64,000 bases of DNA from Bacteroides sp. (GTDB taxonomy: Bacteria; Bacteroidota; Bacteroidia; Bacteroidales; Muribaculaceae), in contig JAAVCL010000012.1 of assembly GCA_014802335.1 (NCBI GenBank), positions 42,929 to 106,928 of the forward strand. The letters are read 5' to 3'. The position numbers and the translations under genes were made by a program. The notes below the pieces were generated by a model that was not told the origin of the DNA, searched no databases, and worked only from the letters and a program-made list of their open reading frames with translations. The number at the start of each line of letters is the position of its first letter. Positions within the stretch are counted from its first letter, which is position 1. Shown piece by piece: positions 26,740-36,479 of the stretch.

Positions 26740-26911
26740 TTTGCCTCAGGACCCTTTTATACTGCTTAGTTTTGTCAATATGCGTCTTCGCGATGAATAT
26801 GAAGATCTCGATGATCTTTGTTCTTCGCTCGACGTGGATAAAAAAGAGTTGGAAGATACCCTTGCCTCAGCGGGTTTTACCTACGATTCCTCCACACGTC
26901 AGTTCAGATAG
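26732..26911 (+). CDS. DUF4250-type small protein
   Basis: A 59-residue ORF starting at the ATG at 26732, inside the end of the second cupin gene (8-bp overlap), and stopping at 26911. The start MNNLPQDPFILLSFVNMRLR and the helix-turn-helix-like LDDLCSSLDVDKKELEDTL fit the DUF4250 family of about 60-residue proteins, conserved in gut anaerobes but functionally unassigned. The helical pair with D/E spacing looks like a tiny DNA- or protein-binding module. It converges on and overlaps bioC by 8 bp, so both strands are fully used here. Confidence 0.88.
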   Translation: MNNLPQDPFILLSFVNMRLRDEYEDLDDLCSSLDVDKKELEDTLASAGFTYDSSTRQFR

Positions 26912-28271
26912 AATCTGTTTTCTTTCTGGCAAGTATATAGACCGGACGATAAGTCAGACTGCGTAGATGCCCCATATCTTTCATTGGTAGTTGAGAGGAT
27001 GGTGCCGACCCGGCCACGCCTGTATGTTTAAGGTGCATCAGCATCTCGCGAACGCTTTTAAACTCAATGTGGATTTCATCTTCAATTATCCTTATATCCT
27101 CATAGTTCCCTTCCAGCCAGGTCCTGAGCTGTTCGGAAGTGGGGTAGCGCAACGGATTTGGCCTCACTTCATCAAGTTCTGCCATATTCCCGGGAAGAAA
27201 TGTGGAGATTGCGAGAACTCCTTGTTCAGAAAGCCGGTGGCTGCATAGTTTCAGAAATCTTGGAATATCGGCAAACCATTGTATTGCCGAAGTCGACAAT
27301 ATGAAGTCGTAGATATTATTATTGAGTTCTATCCACCGCTCTGCATCCATCACGTGGTAAGCCTCAATCCCGGCAATATCGAAAGGTCCGGTTTGCGTAA
27401 TATCTACAAATTCAGCTGACTCCGGATGCAGAAAACGCGAGTATTCCCTTGTGAAAAGTCCCGTGCCGCATCCAATCTCAAGAGTCGAACCATTTCTTTT
27501 GGAAGTATAATCCTTAAGAAATCCCGCCAATTTTATGGCTGCCGAATATTGGGCTATGGCATGTGTGTCATAAGTGACAGATGCTTTGCTGAATCTTTTG
27601 GAAACTGTCTGAGTGTCGGCGATAACCATCCTGACAATACTGCGTAGATCGGCATAATGAGGCGCATTAAGTTCAATTATGTCACAATCGCAGTCTTCAT
27701 CCCAGGCCATTTTCTGATTTGACAGGGGGAAGATTTTGTCATTGCGCGATATAAAGATCTTTGTCCAGGGAAGTTTGTAGAGCCCCTCTCTATGATCCCG
27801 CGTGTCATCAAGGATATTTTGAAGTTGTGCCTGCAGATTGGTAATATCATTATTTCCTCTTTCGGCCAGGTGCATTGCATCTTCCCGCTTATCGGTCATT
27901 CTCATGCGGAATTTCAGAAGATTTCTTTCATTAAGCCCTTGCAAAGTTCCTTTAAATATCCCGACGGGAATACCTCGTTTATCATCGGCCGGACTCAGGG
28001 TGCCATTTATTGCAAACGCAGCTGTTATTTTATCGGGTAATAAAAATCGGGATGCTACGTACACACCGAGCGACCAGGCAAAGAGGTAAACAGTATAATA
28101 TTCTTCCAGAAATCCGAGGTCTAAGCTAAGTTCTGAAAAGTCGTGAATAACGGCCACATCCCATCCCGGCATATTTATTTCTTCAGCAATCTCGGGTCCG
28201 GCCGTCCAGCCCGCTGCTATTAATATTAAGCGGGTATTGTGGGAGTCCCGTTGTAAAAATTCTATTTTCAT
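26904..28271 (-). CDS. bioC: BioG-BioC fusion: pimeloyl-ACP methyl ester esterase / malonyl-ACP methyltransferase
   Basis: 455 residues. Residues 1 to about 215 are a BioG (DUF452-type) alpha/beta hydrolase with nucleophile Ser67 in LFAWSLGVYVA. Residues from about 225 are a BioC methyltransferase with the SAM motif LEIGCGTGLFTREY. BioC methylates malonyl-ACP so that fatty-acid synthesis can extend it to pimelate; the esterase removes the methyl group at the end. Both steps in one chain place start and finish of pimelate synthesis together. It starts 5 bp after bioF on the same strand, so bioA, bioF and this gene form an operon. Confidence 0.93.
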   Translation of the reverse strand: MKIEFLQRDSHNTRLILIAAGWTAGPEIAEEINMPGWDVAVIHDFSELSLDLGFLEEYYTVYLFAWSLGVYVASRFLLPDKITAAFAINGTLSPADDKRGIPVGIFKGTLQGLNERNLLKFRMRMTDKREDAMHLAERGNNDITNLQAQLQNILDDTRDHREGLYKLPWTKIFISRNDKIFPLSNQKMAWDEDCDCDIIELNAPHYADLRSIVRMVIADTQTVSKRFSKASVTYDTHAIAQYSAAIKLAGFLKDYTSKRNGSTLEIGCGTGLFTREYSRFLHPESAEFVDITQTGPFDIAGIEAYHVMDAERWIELNNNIYDFILSTSAIQWFADIPRFLKLCSHRLSEQGVLAISTFLPGNMAELDEVRPNPLRYPTSEQLRTWLEGNYEDIRIIEDEIHIEFKSVREMLMHLKHTGVAGSAPSSQLPMKDMGHLRSLTYRPVYILARKKTDSI

Positions 28272-28276
28272 CGACC

Positions 28277-29419
28277 TTAAATTTCAATATTTTTCAGGTG
28301 GTATTTTATATTTTCGAGCACATTGTTTATGATCTCTTCCGACAGGGCTGCTGTCAAAGAGAATCTGATTCTTTCGCCTCCGGGAGGCACAGTCGGGCGT
28401 CTGATCGGAAGTGCAAGTATTCCCGATTCCTCCAATGATGCTGAAAGAGCCATTGCCCTCCGGGCATCTCCGGTAAGCAATGGAATTATGGCCGAAGCCG
28501 AATTTATCGGATTCCCGGTTATATCTTCCAATCCGCTCCGGAACATTTCTGAGATTTGTTTCAGATGCTCTCTCTCTTTATCCATCAAGGCAAGTTTTTC
28601 GAGCATAAACAATGTCCAGGCAACATTCGCAGGTGGTAACGCAGTGGAAAATATAAAACTTCTTGCGGTGTTTATAAGATAAGACTTTAATTCCTGTGAC
28701 GTGACTGCAAAAGCTCCCTGAGATGCACAGGCTTTCCCGAATGTGCCGACAATAATGTCAATATCATTGACGAGTCCGAGTTGGCTTGCAACTCCTGCTC
28801 CTTTACTTCCGATAGCTCCGACAGCATGCGCTTCATCCACATACAGCATGACATTCGGGTATAATTTTTTTAGTGCCGCCATTTCAGCGAGGGGGGCAAC
28901 ATCTCCATCCATACTGTATACCGATTCGCATATCACAATGAGACGCTCATGGTTGCGGTGTTCCTTTTCAATAATCTTTTCAAGATGTGAAATATCATTA
29001 TGAGCAAAACGCCTGAATTCCGCTTTACCAAGTCTGATACCGTCGATGGCAGAAGCATGAATCAGTTTGTCGGTTATAAAGAGGGTTCCGGGAATGTTAA
29101 GAGCCGAGATGATGCCTACATTGGCATGATAGCCCGAGTTAAAGAGAAGTGCGGGCTTACGATATAGGTCTTCAAGATAGCCTTCCAACCTGTTGTAAAT
29201 CTCCTGATCGGAGGCAAGCAGGCGCGATGCCGATGAGGTCATCCCGACATCCGGAAACCGCTGGCGAAACTCATCTTTCCATTCATCAGCTCTCCGGGCA
29301 AGTCCCATATAGTCGTTAGATGTAAGATCAACTAACGGGGCACCTTTTCGATGCCGAGGAATCGAACGAAGCCGGTTTTCTGTTTCGAGAGAGTATAGTA
29401 TGTCACTGTATTTTGCCAT
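28277..29419 (-). CDS. bioF: 8-amino-7-oxononanoate synthase
   Basis: 380 residues, the normal length. PLP-dependent alpha-oxoamine synthase signatures include LTSNDYMGLA, LLFNSGYHANVGII, YVDEAHAVGAIG and the lysine region TFGKACASQGAFAV. It joins pimeloyl-ACP or pimeloyl-CoA with alanine, giving KAPA. The gene lies 29 bp after bioA and 5 bp before the bioGC fusion. Confidence 0.97.
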   Translation of the reverse strand: MAKYSDILYSLETENRLRSIPRHRKGAPLVDLTSNDYMGLARRADEWKDEFRQRFPDVGMTSSASRLLASDQEIYNRLEGYLEDLYRKPALLFNSGYHANVGIISALNIPGTLFITDKLIHASAIDGIRLGKAEFRRFAHNDISHLEKIIEKEHRNHERLIVICESVYSMDGDVAPLAEMAALKKLYPNVMLYVDEAHAVGAIGSKGAGVASQLGLVNDIDIIVGTFGKACASQGAFAVTSQELKSYLINTARSFIFSTALPPANVAWTLFMLEKLALMDKEREHLKQISEMFRSGLEDITGNPINSASAIIPLLTGDARRAMALSASLEESGILALPIRRPTVPPGGERIRFSLTAALSEEIINNVLENIKYHLKNIEI

Positions 29420-29448
29420 TCTTTAGGTAATTTCTAAACAAGTATTTC

Positions 29449-30714
29449 CTAAACCGGCTTGACCAGTTTTAGCAATGCGCGGCACAGATATTCCACTTGA
29501 GAGTCGGTCACAGCCATGTAGGGGGGCATGATATAGGCATTTTTTCCGAACGGCCTTATCCATACACCTTCCTCCACACATCTTTCCTGGAAAGAAGCGA
29601 GATCCACATCTTCTTTGAGCTGAATAACTCCTATTCCTCCCAACACACGCACATCTTCGACATTAGCAAATTTGCGTGTCTGGGCAAGTTCTCGATTCAT
29701 AATGCTTTCAATCTCCTTTACACGTTGTTGCCAAGGTTGCGAAAGGAGAAGGCGCGTTGACGCGATTGCCACCGCACACGCCAGGGGATTGCCCATGAAT
29801 GTCGGACCATGCATCATTACTCCACTCTGTGAATTTGAAATCATATCTGCAGTGCGTCTATTTGTAGCAACGGCTGCAAAGGTCATGAATCCACCTGTTA
29901 TCGCCTTTCCTATCAGCATGATGTCGGGCTGAACTCCGGCATGTTCCCATGCAAAAAGTTTGCCGGTGCGTCCGAACCCTGTGGCTATTTCATCAAATAT
30001 CAGCAACACATTGTTGGCAACACATTCTTTGCGCAGTTCCCGAAGATATTGTGGGTGATAGAATCTCATTCCTCCTGCGCCCTGAACTATTGGCTCCAGA
30101 ATAACGGCCGCTAATGTATCGGCATGTTCTCTGATAATCCTTCTCATGGGTTCAAAGTCAGAATCATCCCATTCATCATAAAATCCACATTTGGGTGAAG
30201 GCGCGAAATAGCGAACGGGCAGAGCCGGCCCGAATGCTCCGTGCATACCGGTGACGGGGTCGCAAACAGACATGGCATTCCATGTGTCGCCATGATAACC
30301 ACTCCTTATGGTTGCGAAATTGGTCTTTTTAGGATTGTCGTGTGCCTGTACGGCCATTTTCATTGCAACCTCCGTGGCTACTGAACCCGAATCAGCATAA
30401 AATATATGTTCCATGTCGGGTGGCAATATTTCAAGCAGAAGTTTTCCCAGTTCTATTGCCGGAGAATGTGTAAGGCCCCCGAACATTACGTGCGACATGG
30501 CTTCTATCTGTTTTATGGCTGCCTCATTCAGAACCGGATGACTGTATCCGTGGATTACACACCACCATGATGACATTCCGTCTATAAGTTCGCGGCCATC
30601 TTCAAGGATGATAACAGCTCCCTTTGCTTTTTTCACCTTATATGTGGGCAGGGGAGAATGAGTGGATGTATAGGGATGCCAAAGGTGTTCTATATCAAAT
30701 TGATCGTGTAACAT
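29449..30714 (-). CDS. bioA: Adenosylmethionine-8-amino-7-oxononanoate aminotransferase
   Basis: About 421 residues from the ATG at 30714 ([21 protein letters not shown]), which is the usual BioA start; an in-frame ATG at 30771 would add 19 poorly conserved residues ([12 protein letters not shown] repeats). Class III aminotransferase motifs: [42 protein letters not shown] and LIGKAITGG with the PLP lysine. It converts KAPA to DAPA. The gene lies 86 bp after the priA stop. Confidence 0.96.
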   Translation of the reverse strand: MLHDQFDIEHLWHPYTSTHSPLPTYKVKKAKGAVIILEDGRELIDGMSSWWCVIHGYSHPVLNEAAIKQIEAMSHVMFGGLTHSPAIELGKLLLEILPPDMEHIFYADSGSVATEVAMKMAVQAHDNPKKTNFATIRSGYHGDTWNAMSVCDPVTGMHGAFGPALPVRYFAPSPKCGFYDEWDDSDFEPMRRIIREHADTLAAVILEPIVQGAGGMRFYHPQYLRELRKECVANNVLLIFDEIATGFGRTGKLFAWEHAGVQPDIMLIGKAITGGFMTFAAVATNRRTADMISNSQSGVMMHGPTFMGNPLACAVAIASTRLLLSQPWQQRVKEIESIMNRELAQTRKFANVEDVRVLGGIGVIQLKEDVDLASFQERCVEEGVWIRPFGKNAYIMPPYMAVTDSQVEYLCRALLKLVKPV

Positions 30715-30800
30715 GGATTCTTTTAAAATAGAAGATTTTAAAATGGAGGATAGTAAATAATGCGCCCGCATTTTGAGTTTAATCGGTTTGATGAATGGAA

Positions 30801-33260
30801 CTAACTCGGATCAACATCATAATATATGTTTGAAGTTTTGATGTCCGGAAGTTGAGCGCACGATTCATAAAGCTGACGCAGAATATCCTTTACTTTTTTC
30901 ATTGAGGCCCCGGCTTCCACTTTCAGCATAATCGATTGAATATACCACAAAGCTATCCGGCTGACAAATGGCTTTTCCGGGCCCAACACCCGGTTGCCGA
31001 ATATGGATCGGAGCCGGGTTGCATAGACCACTGCGGCTCTATCCACTGCCGAGGCATCTTTATTGCGTAGATATATATTTATAACTTTAGTGAAAGGGGG
31101 ATATGAATACTTTTCTCTTTCCTTTATTTCGAGGTCATAAAATCCCCGGTAATCATGTTTTGTAACAAAATCCAACACCTGGTTTTCAGGGTCGGTGGTC
31201 TGGATCAGAACAGTCCCCTTATGATTTCTCCTGCCTGCGCGGCCTGCAACCTGTTCAAGCATATTGAATGCCCGTTCATTGCTCCTGAAATCAGGGAAAT
31301 TAAGAAGGGTGTCGGCGTTAATCACTCCCGCCATGCGCACATCTTCGAAATCAAGGCCCTTGCTTACCATCTGGGTGCCTACAAGAATATCGGTTTCGTG
31401 TCGGGCAAATTCTTCAATCAATTCCTGATGTGATTCCTTGTTACGGGTGGTGTCAAGATCCATTCTCGAGACCCGGGCATCCGGAAATTGATGATGCACT
31501 TCTTCGGCAATACGTTCAGTTCCGTAGCCGAATGTTTCAACAGAATTTTGTCCGCAGGCCGGGCATAGGGTAGGCAAGGTGCGGGTAAAACCACAATAAT
31601 GGCATTTCAGCAGGTTGCTGCTTTTATGATACACAAGGGAAACATCGCAATTCTCACACTTAGGTGTCCAGCCACATTCACGACACACCACCACCGGAGC
31701 GAAACCCCTGCGGTTTTGGAAAAGAATTGATTGATGCCCCTCGCCAAGAGTTTTCCGAAGCGCACTTTTAAGAGGAGCAGAAAGCACGCCGCTGTTTAAC
31801 TTCTTCTTTCGTTGCTCCTTCATATCCACTATTTCAACCTCAGGGAGTTCGGTGCCGCTGTAACGCTCGTTAAGAGAAACGAGTCCATATTTACCTGTCA
31901 GAGCCTTATAGTAAGTTTCTATAGATGGAGTGGCGGAGCCAAGAAGGACTTTTGCGCCGTGCATCCCGGCAAGCATTATTGATGCATCCCGGGCATTATA
32001 GCGCGGAGCGGGGTCAAATTGTTTGAAACTTGACTCGTGCTCTTCATCCACAATGACAAGGCCTAAGCTTGAAAAAGGAAGGAACACCGACGAGCGGGCG
32101 CCAAGTATGACAAGAGGCTCATTGGTATTGAGCATCTTTTTCCAAATGTCAACACGTTCCGAGTCACTGAATTTTGAATGATACACAAGCAGTCTGTCGC
32201 CCAGCATGCGGCGAAGCCTGTCGGTTAGCTGAGTGGTCAGTGATATCTCGGGAACAAGATAGAGAATTTGCCTGCCCGCTTTCAACATCTCTGATATGAG
32301 ATGCATATAGATTTCAGTTTTTCCGCTGCCGGTCACACCATGCAGAAGCACGGTCTGCGAGTCCCGAAATTTTGATTCGATGGCTTTCAATGCTTCGCTC
32401 TGCACCGGCGAAAGTGGAGAAATGTCGCATGTCTTTACTCCCGTCGGATTGTAACGGTTAATTTGCTTGCCTTTCTGCCTGAAAATCCCTTTGTCGATCA
32501 TCGAACGCAGAAGCCCAGGTGAAATCCGCGATGCTTCCAGTAATTCCTTTCTTGTCACCTCCTTTACTTCCGCGCCCGGTTGCACCCAATGCGACATGTC
32601 GAGATAACATATCAAAGCCTTTTCTTGCTGCACGGATCGGCGGGTTTTTTCAAAAAATTCATGCAATGCATCTTGATCTCCACGCTCAATCGTAAGCTCG
32701 ATCACGGTTTCCTTTTTAGCCCGGTATTTTTCAACAATCTTTTCATCGATGCTGACTAACCGTTTCACTAAAAGTCGGTTTATTACAGCCGGAGTATTCT
32801 TTAATTTAAGTTCCCGGTCGATATCGGAAAGACGTAATTTCTTTTTCTCTTCGAGAAGCATCATTACCATAGCCTCGCGCTCGGTAAGCTTTTCACCTTC
32901 GGGGGTGCCATAATCTTCATTCAGCGTTACGAATGTTTCACTCTCGGGCTTTAATCCGGACGGTATGGCCGCTTTGTAGACATCCCCGACCGTGCATAAA
33001 TAATACTCGGATATCCAGTTCCAGAAGCGAAGCTGTGGATAGCGAACGGCCGGGGAACCATCAAGAATTGCCATCAATGGTTTCACTTCATAAGGAGGAG
33101 TTTCCCTATGTATCCGTTCTACTATTCCGGTGTAATATTTCTTTCGGCCGAATTGCACCATCACACGCGATCCAATCTGGATTTCAGTCTCCATTTCCGG
33201 AGGTATAAGGTATGAAAATGTGCCGTATATCGGCAACGGTAAAATTATTTCCGCTATCAT
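30801..33260 (-). CDS. priA: Primosomal replication protein N' (helicase PriA)
   Basis: About 819 residues from the ATG at 33260 ([20 protein letters not shown]), the standard PriA start; the frame extends upstream but that text is not PriA-like. Helicase motifs: [37 protein letters not shown] and [10 protein letters not shown]. The zinc-binding part has paired cysteines ([25 protein letters not shown]). PriA restarts stalled forks. A possible minus-strand -7 box (TATATTTG complement, 33266-33273) would make the transcript almost leaderless, and it sits back to back with the plus-strand promoter of the next gene. Confidence 0.97.
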   Translation of the reverse strand: MIAEIILPLPIYGTFSYLIPPEMETEIQIGSRVMVQFGRKKYYTGIVERIHRETPPYEVKPLMAILDGSPAVRYPQLRFWNWISEYYLCTVGDVYKAAIPSGLKPESETFVTLNEDYGTPEGEKLTEREAMVMMLLEEKKKLRLSDIDRELKLKNTPAVINRLLVKRLVSIDEKIVEKYRAKKETVIELTIERGDQDALHEFFEKTRRSVQQEKALICYLDMSHWVQPGAEVKEVTRKELLEASRISPGLLRSMIDKGIFRQKGKQINRYNPTGVKTCDISPLSPVQSEALKAIESKFRDSQTVLLHGVTGSGKTEIYMHLISEMLKAGRQILYLVPEISLTTQLTDRLRRMLGDRLLVYHSKFSDSERVDIWKKMLNTNEPLVILGARSSVFLPFSSLGLVIVDEEHESSFKQFDPAPRYNARDASIMLAGMHGAKVLLGSATPSIETYYKALTGKYGLVSLNERYSGTELPEVEIVDMKEQRKKKLNSGVLSAPLKSALRKTLGEGHQSILFQNRRGFAPVVVCRECGWTPKCENCDVSLVYHKSSNLLKCHYCGFTRTLPTLCPACGQNSVETFGYGTERIAEEVHHQFPDARVSRMDLDTTRNKESHQELIEEFARHETDILVGTQMVSKGLDFEDVRMAGVINADTLLNFPDFRSNERAFNMLEQVAGRAGRRNHKGTVLIQTTDPENQVLDFVTKHDYRGFYDLEIKEREKYSYPPFTKVINIYLRNKDASAVDRAAVVYATRLRSIFGNRVLGPEKPFVSRIALWYIQSIMLKVEAGASMKKVKDILRQLYESCAQLPDIKTSNIYYDVDPS

Positions 33261-33271
33261 AACTGCAAATA

Positions 33272-33303
33272 TAAGGATTTTTACAGAATTTTTCTTAATT
33301 TTG
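33272..33303 (+). promoter_or_regulatory. Promoter for the beta-barrel gene (divergent from priA)
   Basis: TAATTTTG (33296-33303) fits the -7 element; the position 20 bases upstream (TAAG, 33272-33275) is a poor -33. The RNA leader would be about 18-20 nt. The region also holds the back-to-back priA -7 candidate CAAATATA (33266-33273). Confidence 0.5.
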
Positions 33304-33327
33304 CAGAGAAACAAAACTCTAACAGAT

Positions 33328-33927
33328 ATGAAAAAAATTAAATTTTCGGTTTTAGCACTTCTCCTTGCAGTTTGCACGGCATTCTCTGCTCAAGCAAAAA
33401 CTGGTTTTAGCTTTGGTCCTAAAGCTGGTGTGACTTTCAATAAACTCAGTTCTTCGGGCGAGAAGTTATTCCATGCTGATAACCGTGCCGGTTTCACCGG
33501 TGGTCTTACTGCTGAGTACATAGCTCCGATTCTGGGTATTGGTGCAGACATTTCTTTAATGTATGCTCATCAGAAATCGAACATCGATGGTGAAAATATC
33601 AGTGGTAATTTCTTTGAAATTCCTCTTCACGTAAAATACAAACTTGGCCTCCCGGCTATTGAATCTATTGTATCTCCCTACATTTACACAGGTCCTTCGG
33701 TTGCATTCAAACTCAGTGGTGAGGATAGTTATGCCGGAACCAAAAAAACTCAGTGGGGTTGGGACCTCGGTCTTGGCGTTGAGCTTATAAAGCATCTTCA
33801 GATTGGTGCAGGCTATACATTCGGTATCAATAAACTTGTTAATCACGTTTATACCGATGCTAATGCCGGTCATGAAGTTAAAATTAAAAATAACTACTGG
33901 ACTCTTACCGCTGCCTGGATGTTCTAA
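33328..33927 (+). CDS. Outer-membrane beta-barrel protein, copy 1 (PorT-like)
   Basis: 199 residues from the ATG at 33328: signal peptide MKKIKFSVLALLLAVCTAFS ending AQA-KTG, then an eight-stranded-type barrel, GFSFGPKAGVTFNKL, VKYKLGLPAIESIVSPYIY, LQIGAGYTFGINKL, and a terminal WTLTAAWMF. It resembles the PorT/OMP_b-brl_2 group common in Bacteroidetes. An upstream in-frame extension overlaps priA and is rejected. A similar gene follows 46 bp downstream, so this is a tandem duplicate. Specific role unknown. Confidence 0.85.
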   Translation: MKKIKFSVLALLLAVCTAFSAQAKTGFSFGPKAGVTFNKLSSSGEKLFHADNRAGFTGGLTAEYIAPILGIGADISLMYAHQKSNIDGENISGNFFEIPLHVKYKLGLPAIESIVSPYIYTGPSVAFKLSGEDSYAGTKKTQWGWDLGLGVELIKHLQIGAGYTFGINKLVNHVYTDANAGHEVKIKNNYWTLTAAWMF

Positions 33928-33973
33928 GCAGGCTCTTTCCTTGAAAGAAGGTTAAAGCAGAGACAGATTTTTT

Positions 33974-34582
33974 ATGAAGAAATTATTTTTAATGATAGTG
34001 TGTTTGGCCGTAGCTTTCGGAGCTTCGGCCAAATTCCGTGTCGGGCCTACTGTCGGTGCTAATTTCGACACTTTTCGGTGGAGTCAGAAACTCTTTACTT
34101 CTGATATGCGCCCCGGATTTAGTGCCGGTTTGCAGTGCGAGCTGATGATTCCCGGTATAGGGTTCGGTATTGATTTCGGTCTCAAGTATGCGAATAGGGG
34201 AGGATACTGCGGATTTGGTGAGCAATTTGTGTGGTCGTCAGATAACGTTTCGAGCACCAACCTCCGACTCCATACAATTCAGGTGCCTCTGAATCTCAGA
34301 TTTAAATGGACCCGCATGGATGGTTTTGAAAACTATCTTGCTCCTTTCGTATTCGGCGGCCCTCAGTTCAATTTTAATGTTGCCAATTCCAAGTGTGCGG
34401 CAGTGAAACGCAACGCCGTGGCCGTAGGACTTGAGGTTGGACTCGGTGTGGAAATTTTCAAGAGATTCCAACTGTCGGGTGGATACGTATGGGACATGAC
34501 TGATGATATCAAAACCCGGAAACTGGATGAATTCAATGCCACAATCAGAGGGTGGATTGTTGATTTCGCAGTCCTTTTCTGA
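33974..34582 (+). CDS. Outer-membrane beta-barrel protein, copy 2 (PorT-like)
   Basis: 202 residues, with a signal peptide (MKKLFLMIVCLAVAFGASA) and barrel strands FRVGPTVGANFDTFRWSQKL, YLAPFVFGGPQFNFN, VGLEVGLGVEIFKRFQLSGG and a final WIVDFAVLF. It is shaped like its upstream neighbour but diverged in sequence, which points to an old tandem duplication. A terminator at 34706-34741 ends the pair. Confidence 0.85.
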   Translation: MKKLFLMIVCLAVAFGASAKFRVGPTVGANFDTFRWSQKLFTSDMRPGFSAGLQCELMIPGIGFGIDFGLKYANRGGYCGFGEQFVWSSDNVSSTNLRLHTIQVPLNLRFKWTRMDGFENYLAPFVFGGPQFNFNVANSKCAAVKRNAVAVGLEVGLGVEIFKRFQLSGGYVWDMTDDIKTRKLDEFNATIRGWIVDFAVLF

Positions 34583-34705
34583 TGTGTGACTTAATTGCCG
34601 GATAACGGTTGGTATCGCCTTGTAAAACTGATTAATTTTTGTAAAGTGTGATTCTTTCTTAATTAATCGGTGACATATACTTAAGCTTGATTGTTATATT
34701 AATGG

Positions 34706-34741
34706 AGCCGATCGGAATCATAGAGTAGGATCCGATCGGCT
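34706..34741 (+). terminator. Terminator after the barrel pair
   Basis: AGCCGATCGGA (34706-34716) pairs perfectly with TCCGATCGGCT (34731-34741) across a 14-base loop, followed by TTTTC. It lies 124 bases after the last stop. Confidence 0.88.
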
Positions 34742-34747
34742 TTTCAA

Positions 34748-34890
34748 ATAATTTAATGAAGTTGTTTAAACTTTTTTCAAGGATAAGATTAATTAAGATT
34801 TTAGCGAATTTTGATTCTTATTCTTCGATGATTTGAGTGCGGTGAGGTAGCACGTGTGCGCTGCGACTGAACTCAAAGCTCAAAGTATCC
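34748..34890. repeat. Decayed copy of the long palindromic intergenic element
   Basis: The start matches the element at 54598: AATGAAGTTGTTTAAACTTT, then CAAGGATAAGATTAATTAAG and GCGAATTTTGATTCTT. The core palindrome is replaced by AGCACGTGTGCGCT, but the following GCGACTGA is kept. The right arm is missing, so it is a truncated or rearranged copy lying just upstream of the MIP18-family gene. Nothing else is seen in this 390-base gap. Confidence 0.65.
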
Positions 34891-34971
34891 TCCGGAAATA
34901 AGTTTTATCATTCATGATATTTACAACTACTTAAAACAGTTATTAATTATAAGTAACTACTTATATAAATT

Positions 34972-35427
34972 ATGGCAGAAGTTATTAAAGAAAACCACGA
35001 TGCGGCAGAAATAGACAGCCGTATCGTTTCGAATAATTCAGAAACTGACGAGCAAAATTCATTGGAACAAATCAATGAAACTAAAGATGCCTCGGATAAT
35101 AATACTGAAGAACCGAGTGAGGATCAGATTTTAGCAAAAGCTATAGAAAATCTCAAGACCGTTTTCGATCCTGAAATACCGGTGGATATTTATTCTCTCG
35201 GCCTTGTTTACAAAATAGACTATACAAAGGAAGATAAGACTCTTCATGTGGATATGACTCTTACCGCACCTTCTTGTCCGGCTGCTGATTTTATTCTTGA
35301 GGATGTGCGCCAGAAGCTGGTGAGCATTAAGGGTCCGGAGAAGGTTGATTTGCGACTCGTGTTCGAACCGGAATGGAATCAAGATATGATGTCGGAAGAG
35401 GCTAAACTTGAACTTGGGTGCCTCTGA
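34972..35427 (+). CDS. MIP18/DUF59 family Fe-S assembly factor (SufT-like)
   Basis: 151 residues. The N-terminal 50 are acidic and low-complexity; the MIP18 domain follows from about residue 55: VFDPEIPVDIYSLGLVYKI and LTAPSCPAADFI with the key Cys102. Family members deliver Fe-S clusters to client proteins. Its stop is one base before the lpxH ATG, so the two are co-transcribed, though no functional link is evident. No other suf gene is in the window. Confidence 0.9.
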   Translation: MAEVIKENHDAAEIDSRIVSNNSETDEQNSLEQINETKDASDNNTEEPSEDQILAKAIENLKTVFDPEIPVDIYSLGLVYKIDYTKEDKTLHVDMTLTAPSCPAADFILEDVRQKLVSIKGPEKVDLRLVFEPEWNQDMMSEEAKLELGCL

Positions 35428-35428
35428 T

Positions 35429-36199
35429 ATGATTGCCTATTTTCTTAGCGATATTCATCTTGGGGCTCCTTACTTTAAAGACTCAAAAGAGTCTGAAAAA
35501 AAGATTGTGGCCTTCCTTGATTCAATAAAGGATGAAGCTGATGCTGTTTTCTTGCTCGGAGATATCCTTGATTATTGGTACGAATACAGATATGTTGTGC
35601 CACGTGGCTTCGTAAGATTCTTTGGGAAGCTGGCGGAACTTGCAGATAACGGTGTGCGTATAGTGTGGTATATCGGTAATCACGATATATGGATTTTCGA
35701 TTATCTTCCTTCCGAGTTAGGAATTGAGGTGATAGACGGCTTTTCTGTTGAAGAAATTGATGGTCATAAATTCCTTTTGACTCATGGGGATGGCATCGGT
35801 AAGCTTCGTTGGTCGTTCAAGTTGCTCAGGAAACTTTTCAGAAGTCCGGTATGCCAGAAACTTTTCTCAGGTATTCATCCCAGGTGGACGGTGCCTTTTG
35901 CCTACAATTGGAGCCGTCATTCCCGAAAAATGGAGGGCCCTTCCGAACAAGATGCAAAACGCATGATGCAGAATGTTCTTACTTTCAGTGAAGAATATCA
36001 TTCGCAGCATCCTGATGTGGAATATTTTATCTTCGGACATCTGCATTTGTTTGAGAGAATAAAGTTATCTGAAGGAGCAAATGTGGTGATTCTCGGTGAA
36101 TGGATATCCAGGTGCTCTTATGCCAGATGGGACGGTGAGAAGTTATCTCTGCATCAACTCAACGAGTCATTACCATTTCCGAGTGAGAGAATATTATAG
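35429..36199 (+). CDS. lpxH: UDP-2,3-diacylglucosamine diphosphatase
   Basis: 256 residues from the ATG at 35429. Metallophosphoesterase motifs: LSDIHLGAP, LLGDILDYWYEY, WYIGNHDIW, THGDGIG and FGHLHLF. LpxH cleaves UDP-diacylglucosamine to lipid X in lipid A synthesis. The frame extends to a TTG at 35408 inside the previous gene, but the later ATG gives the standard MIAYFLSDIHLG start. Confidence 0.93.
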   Translation: MIAYFLSDIHLGAPYFKDSKESEKKIVAFLDSIKDEADAVFLLGDILDYWYEYRYVVPRGFVRFFGKLAELADNGVRIVWYIGNHDIWIFDYLPSELGIEVIDGFSVEEIDGHKFLLTHGDGIGKLRWSFKLLRKLFRSPVCQKLFSGIHPRWTVPFAYNWSRHSRKMEGPSEQDAKRMMQNVLTFSEEYHSQHPDVEYFIFGHLHLFERIKLSEGANVVILGEWISRCSYARWDGEKLSLHQLNESLPFPSERIL

Positions 36200-36301
36200 A
36201 CTTTGGGTGATAAAAATTGCACTATAATTTTGCATAATTAATATATTTTTACACTCAATAATATGTTTTAAAACATATTTAATCATATTATCCTAAATTA
36301 A

Positions 36302-36333
36302 TTTGGAGTCTATAAATAAAAAACGTATCTTTG
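36302..36333 (+). promoter_or_regulatory. Promoter with canonical spacing, no ORF downstream
   Basis: TTTG (36302-36305), 20 bases, then TATCTTTG (36326-36333): both boxes match the Bacteroidetes consensus. The only thing downstream before the repeats is a hairpin, so it should drive a short RNA. Confidence 0.8.
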
Positions 36334-36339
36334 CAGTGA

Positions 36340-36430
36340 CCTAAAAAACAATCTTTTTTACCTTAAGATTTTTTACCTGTAGAAACTAATAAAGGGCGTG
36401 ACCGGGATGGCCGTGCCCTTTGTTGTTTAC
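36340..36430 (+). ncRNA. Candidate small RNA of about 85-90 nt
   Basis: A perfect promoter (36302-36333) is followed by a U/A-rich segment with AATCTTTTTTACC and GATTTTTTACC repeats and a GC-rich hairpin AAAGGGC...GCCCTTT (36391-36421), after which come TGTTGTTT. No ORF longer than a few codons is present. The hairpin has three inner pairs interrupted by an A-C mismatch. I do not recognise the family; a terminated leader of a lost gene is the alternative. Confidence 0.55.
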
Positions 36431-36479
36431 TATGCATAATATAAGACGTATGCTCAGCTAATGAAGTTGTATGCCCTAA

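Noticed and set aside
33220..33327. N-terminal extension of the first beta-barrel ORF
   Set aside because: It overlaps priA antisense and the promoter, while the ATG at 33328 gives a proper signal peptide.
33261..33377. N-terminal extension of PriA
   Set aside because: The added 39 residues are hydrophobic and not PriA-like; the ATG at 33260 starts the conserved protein.
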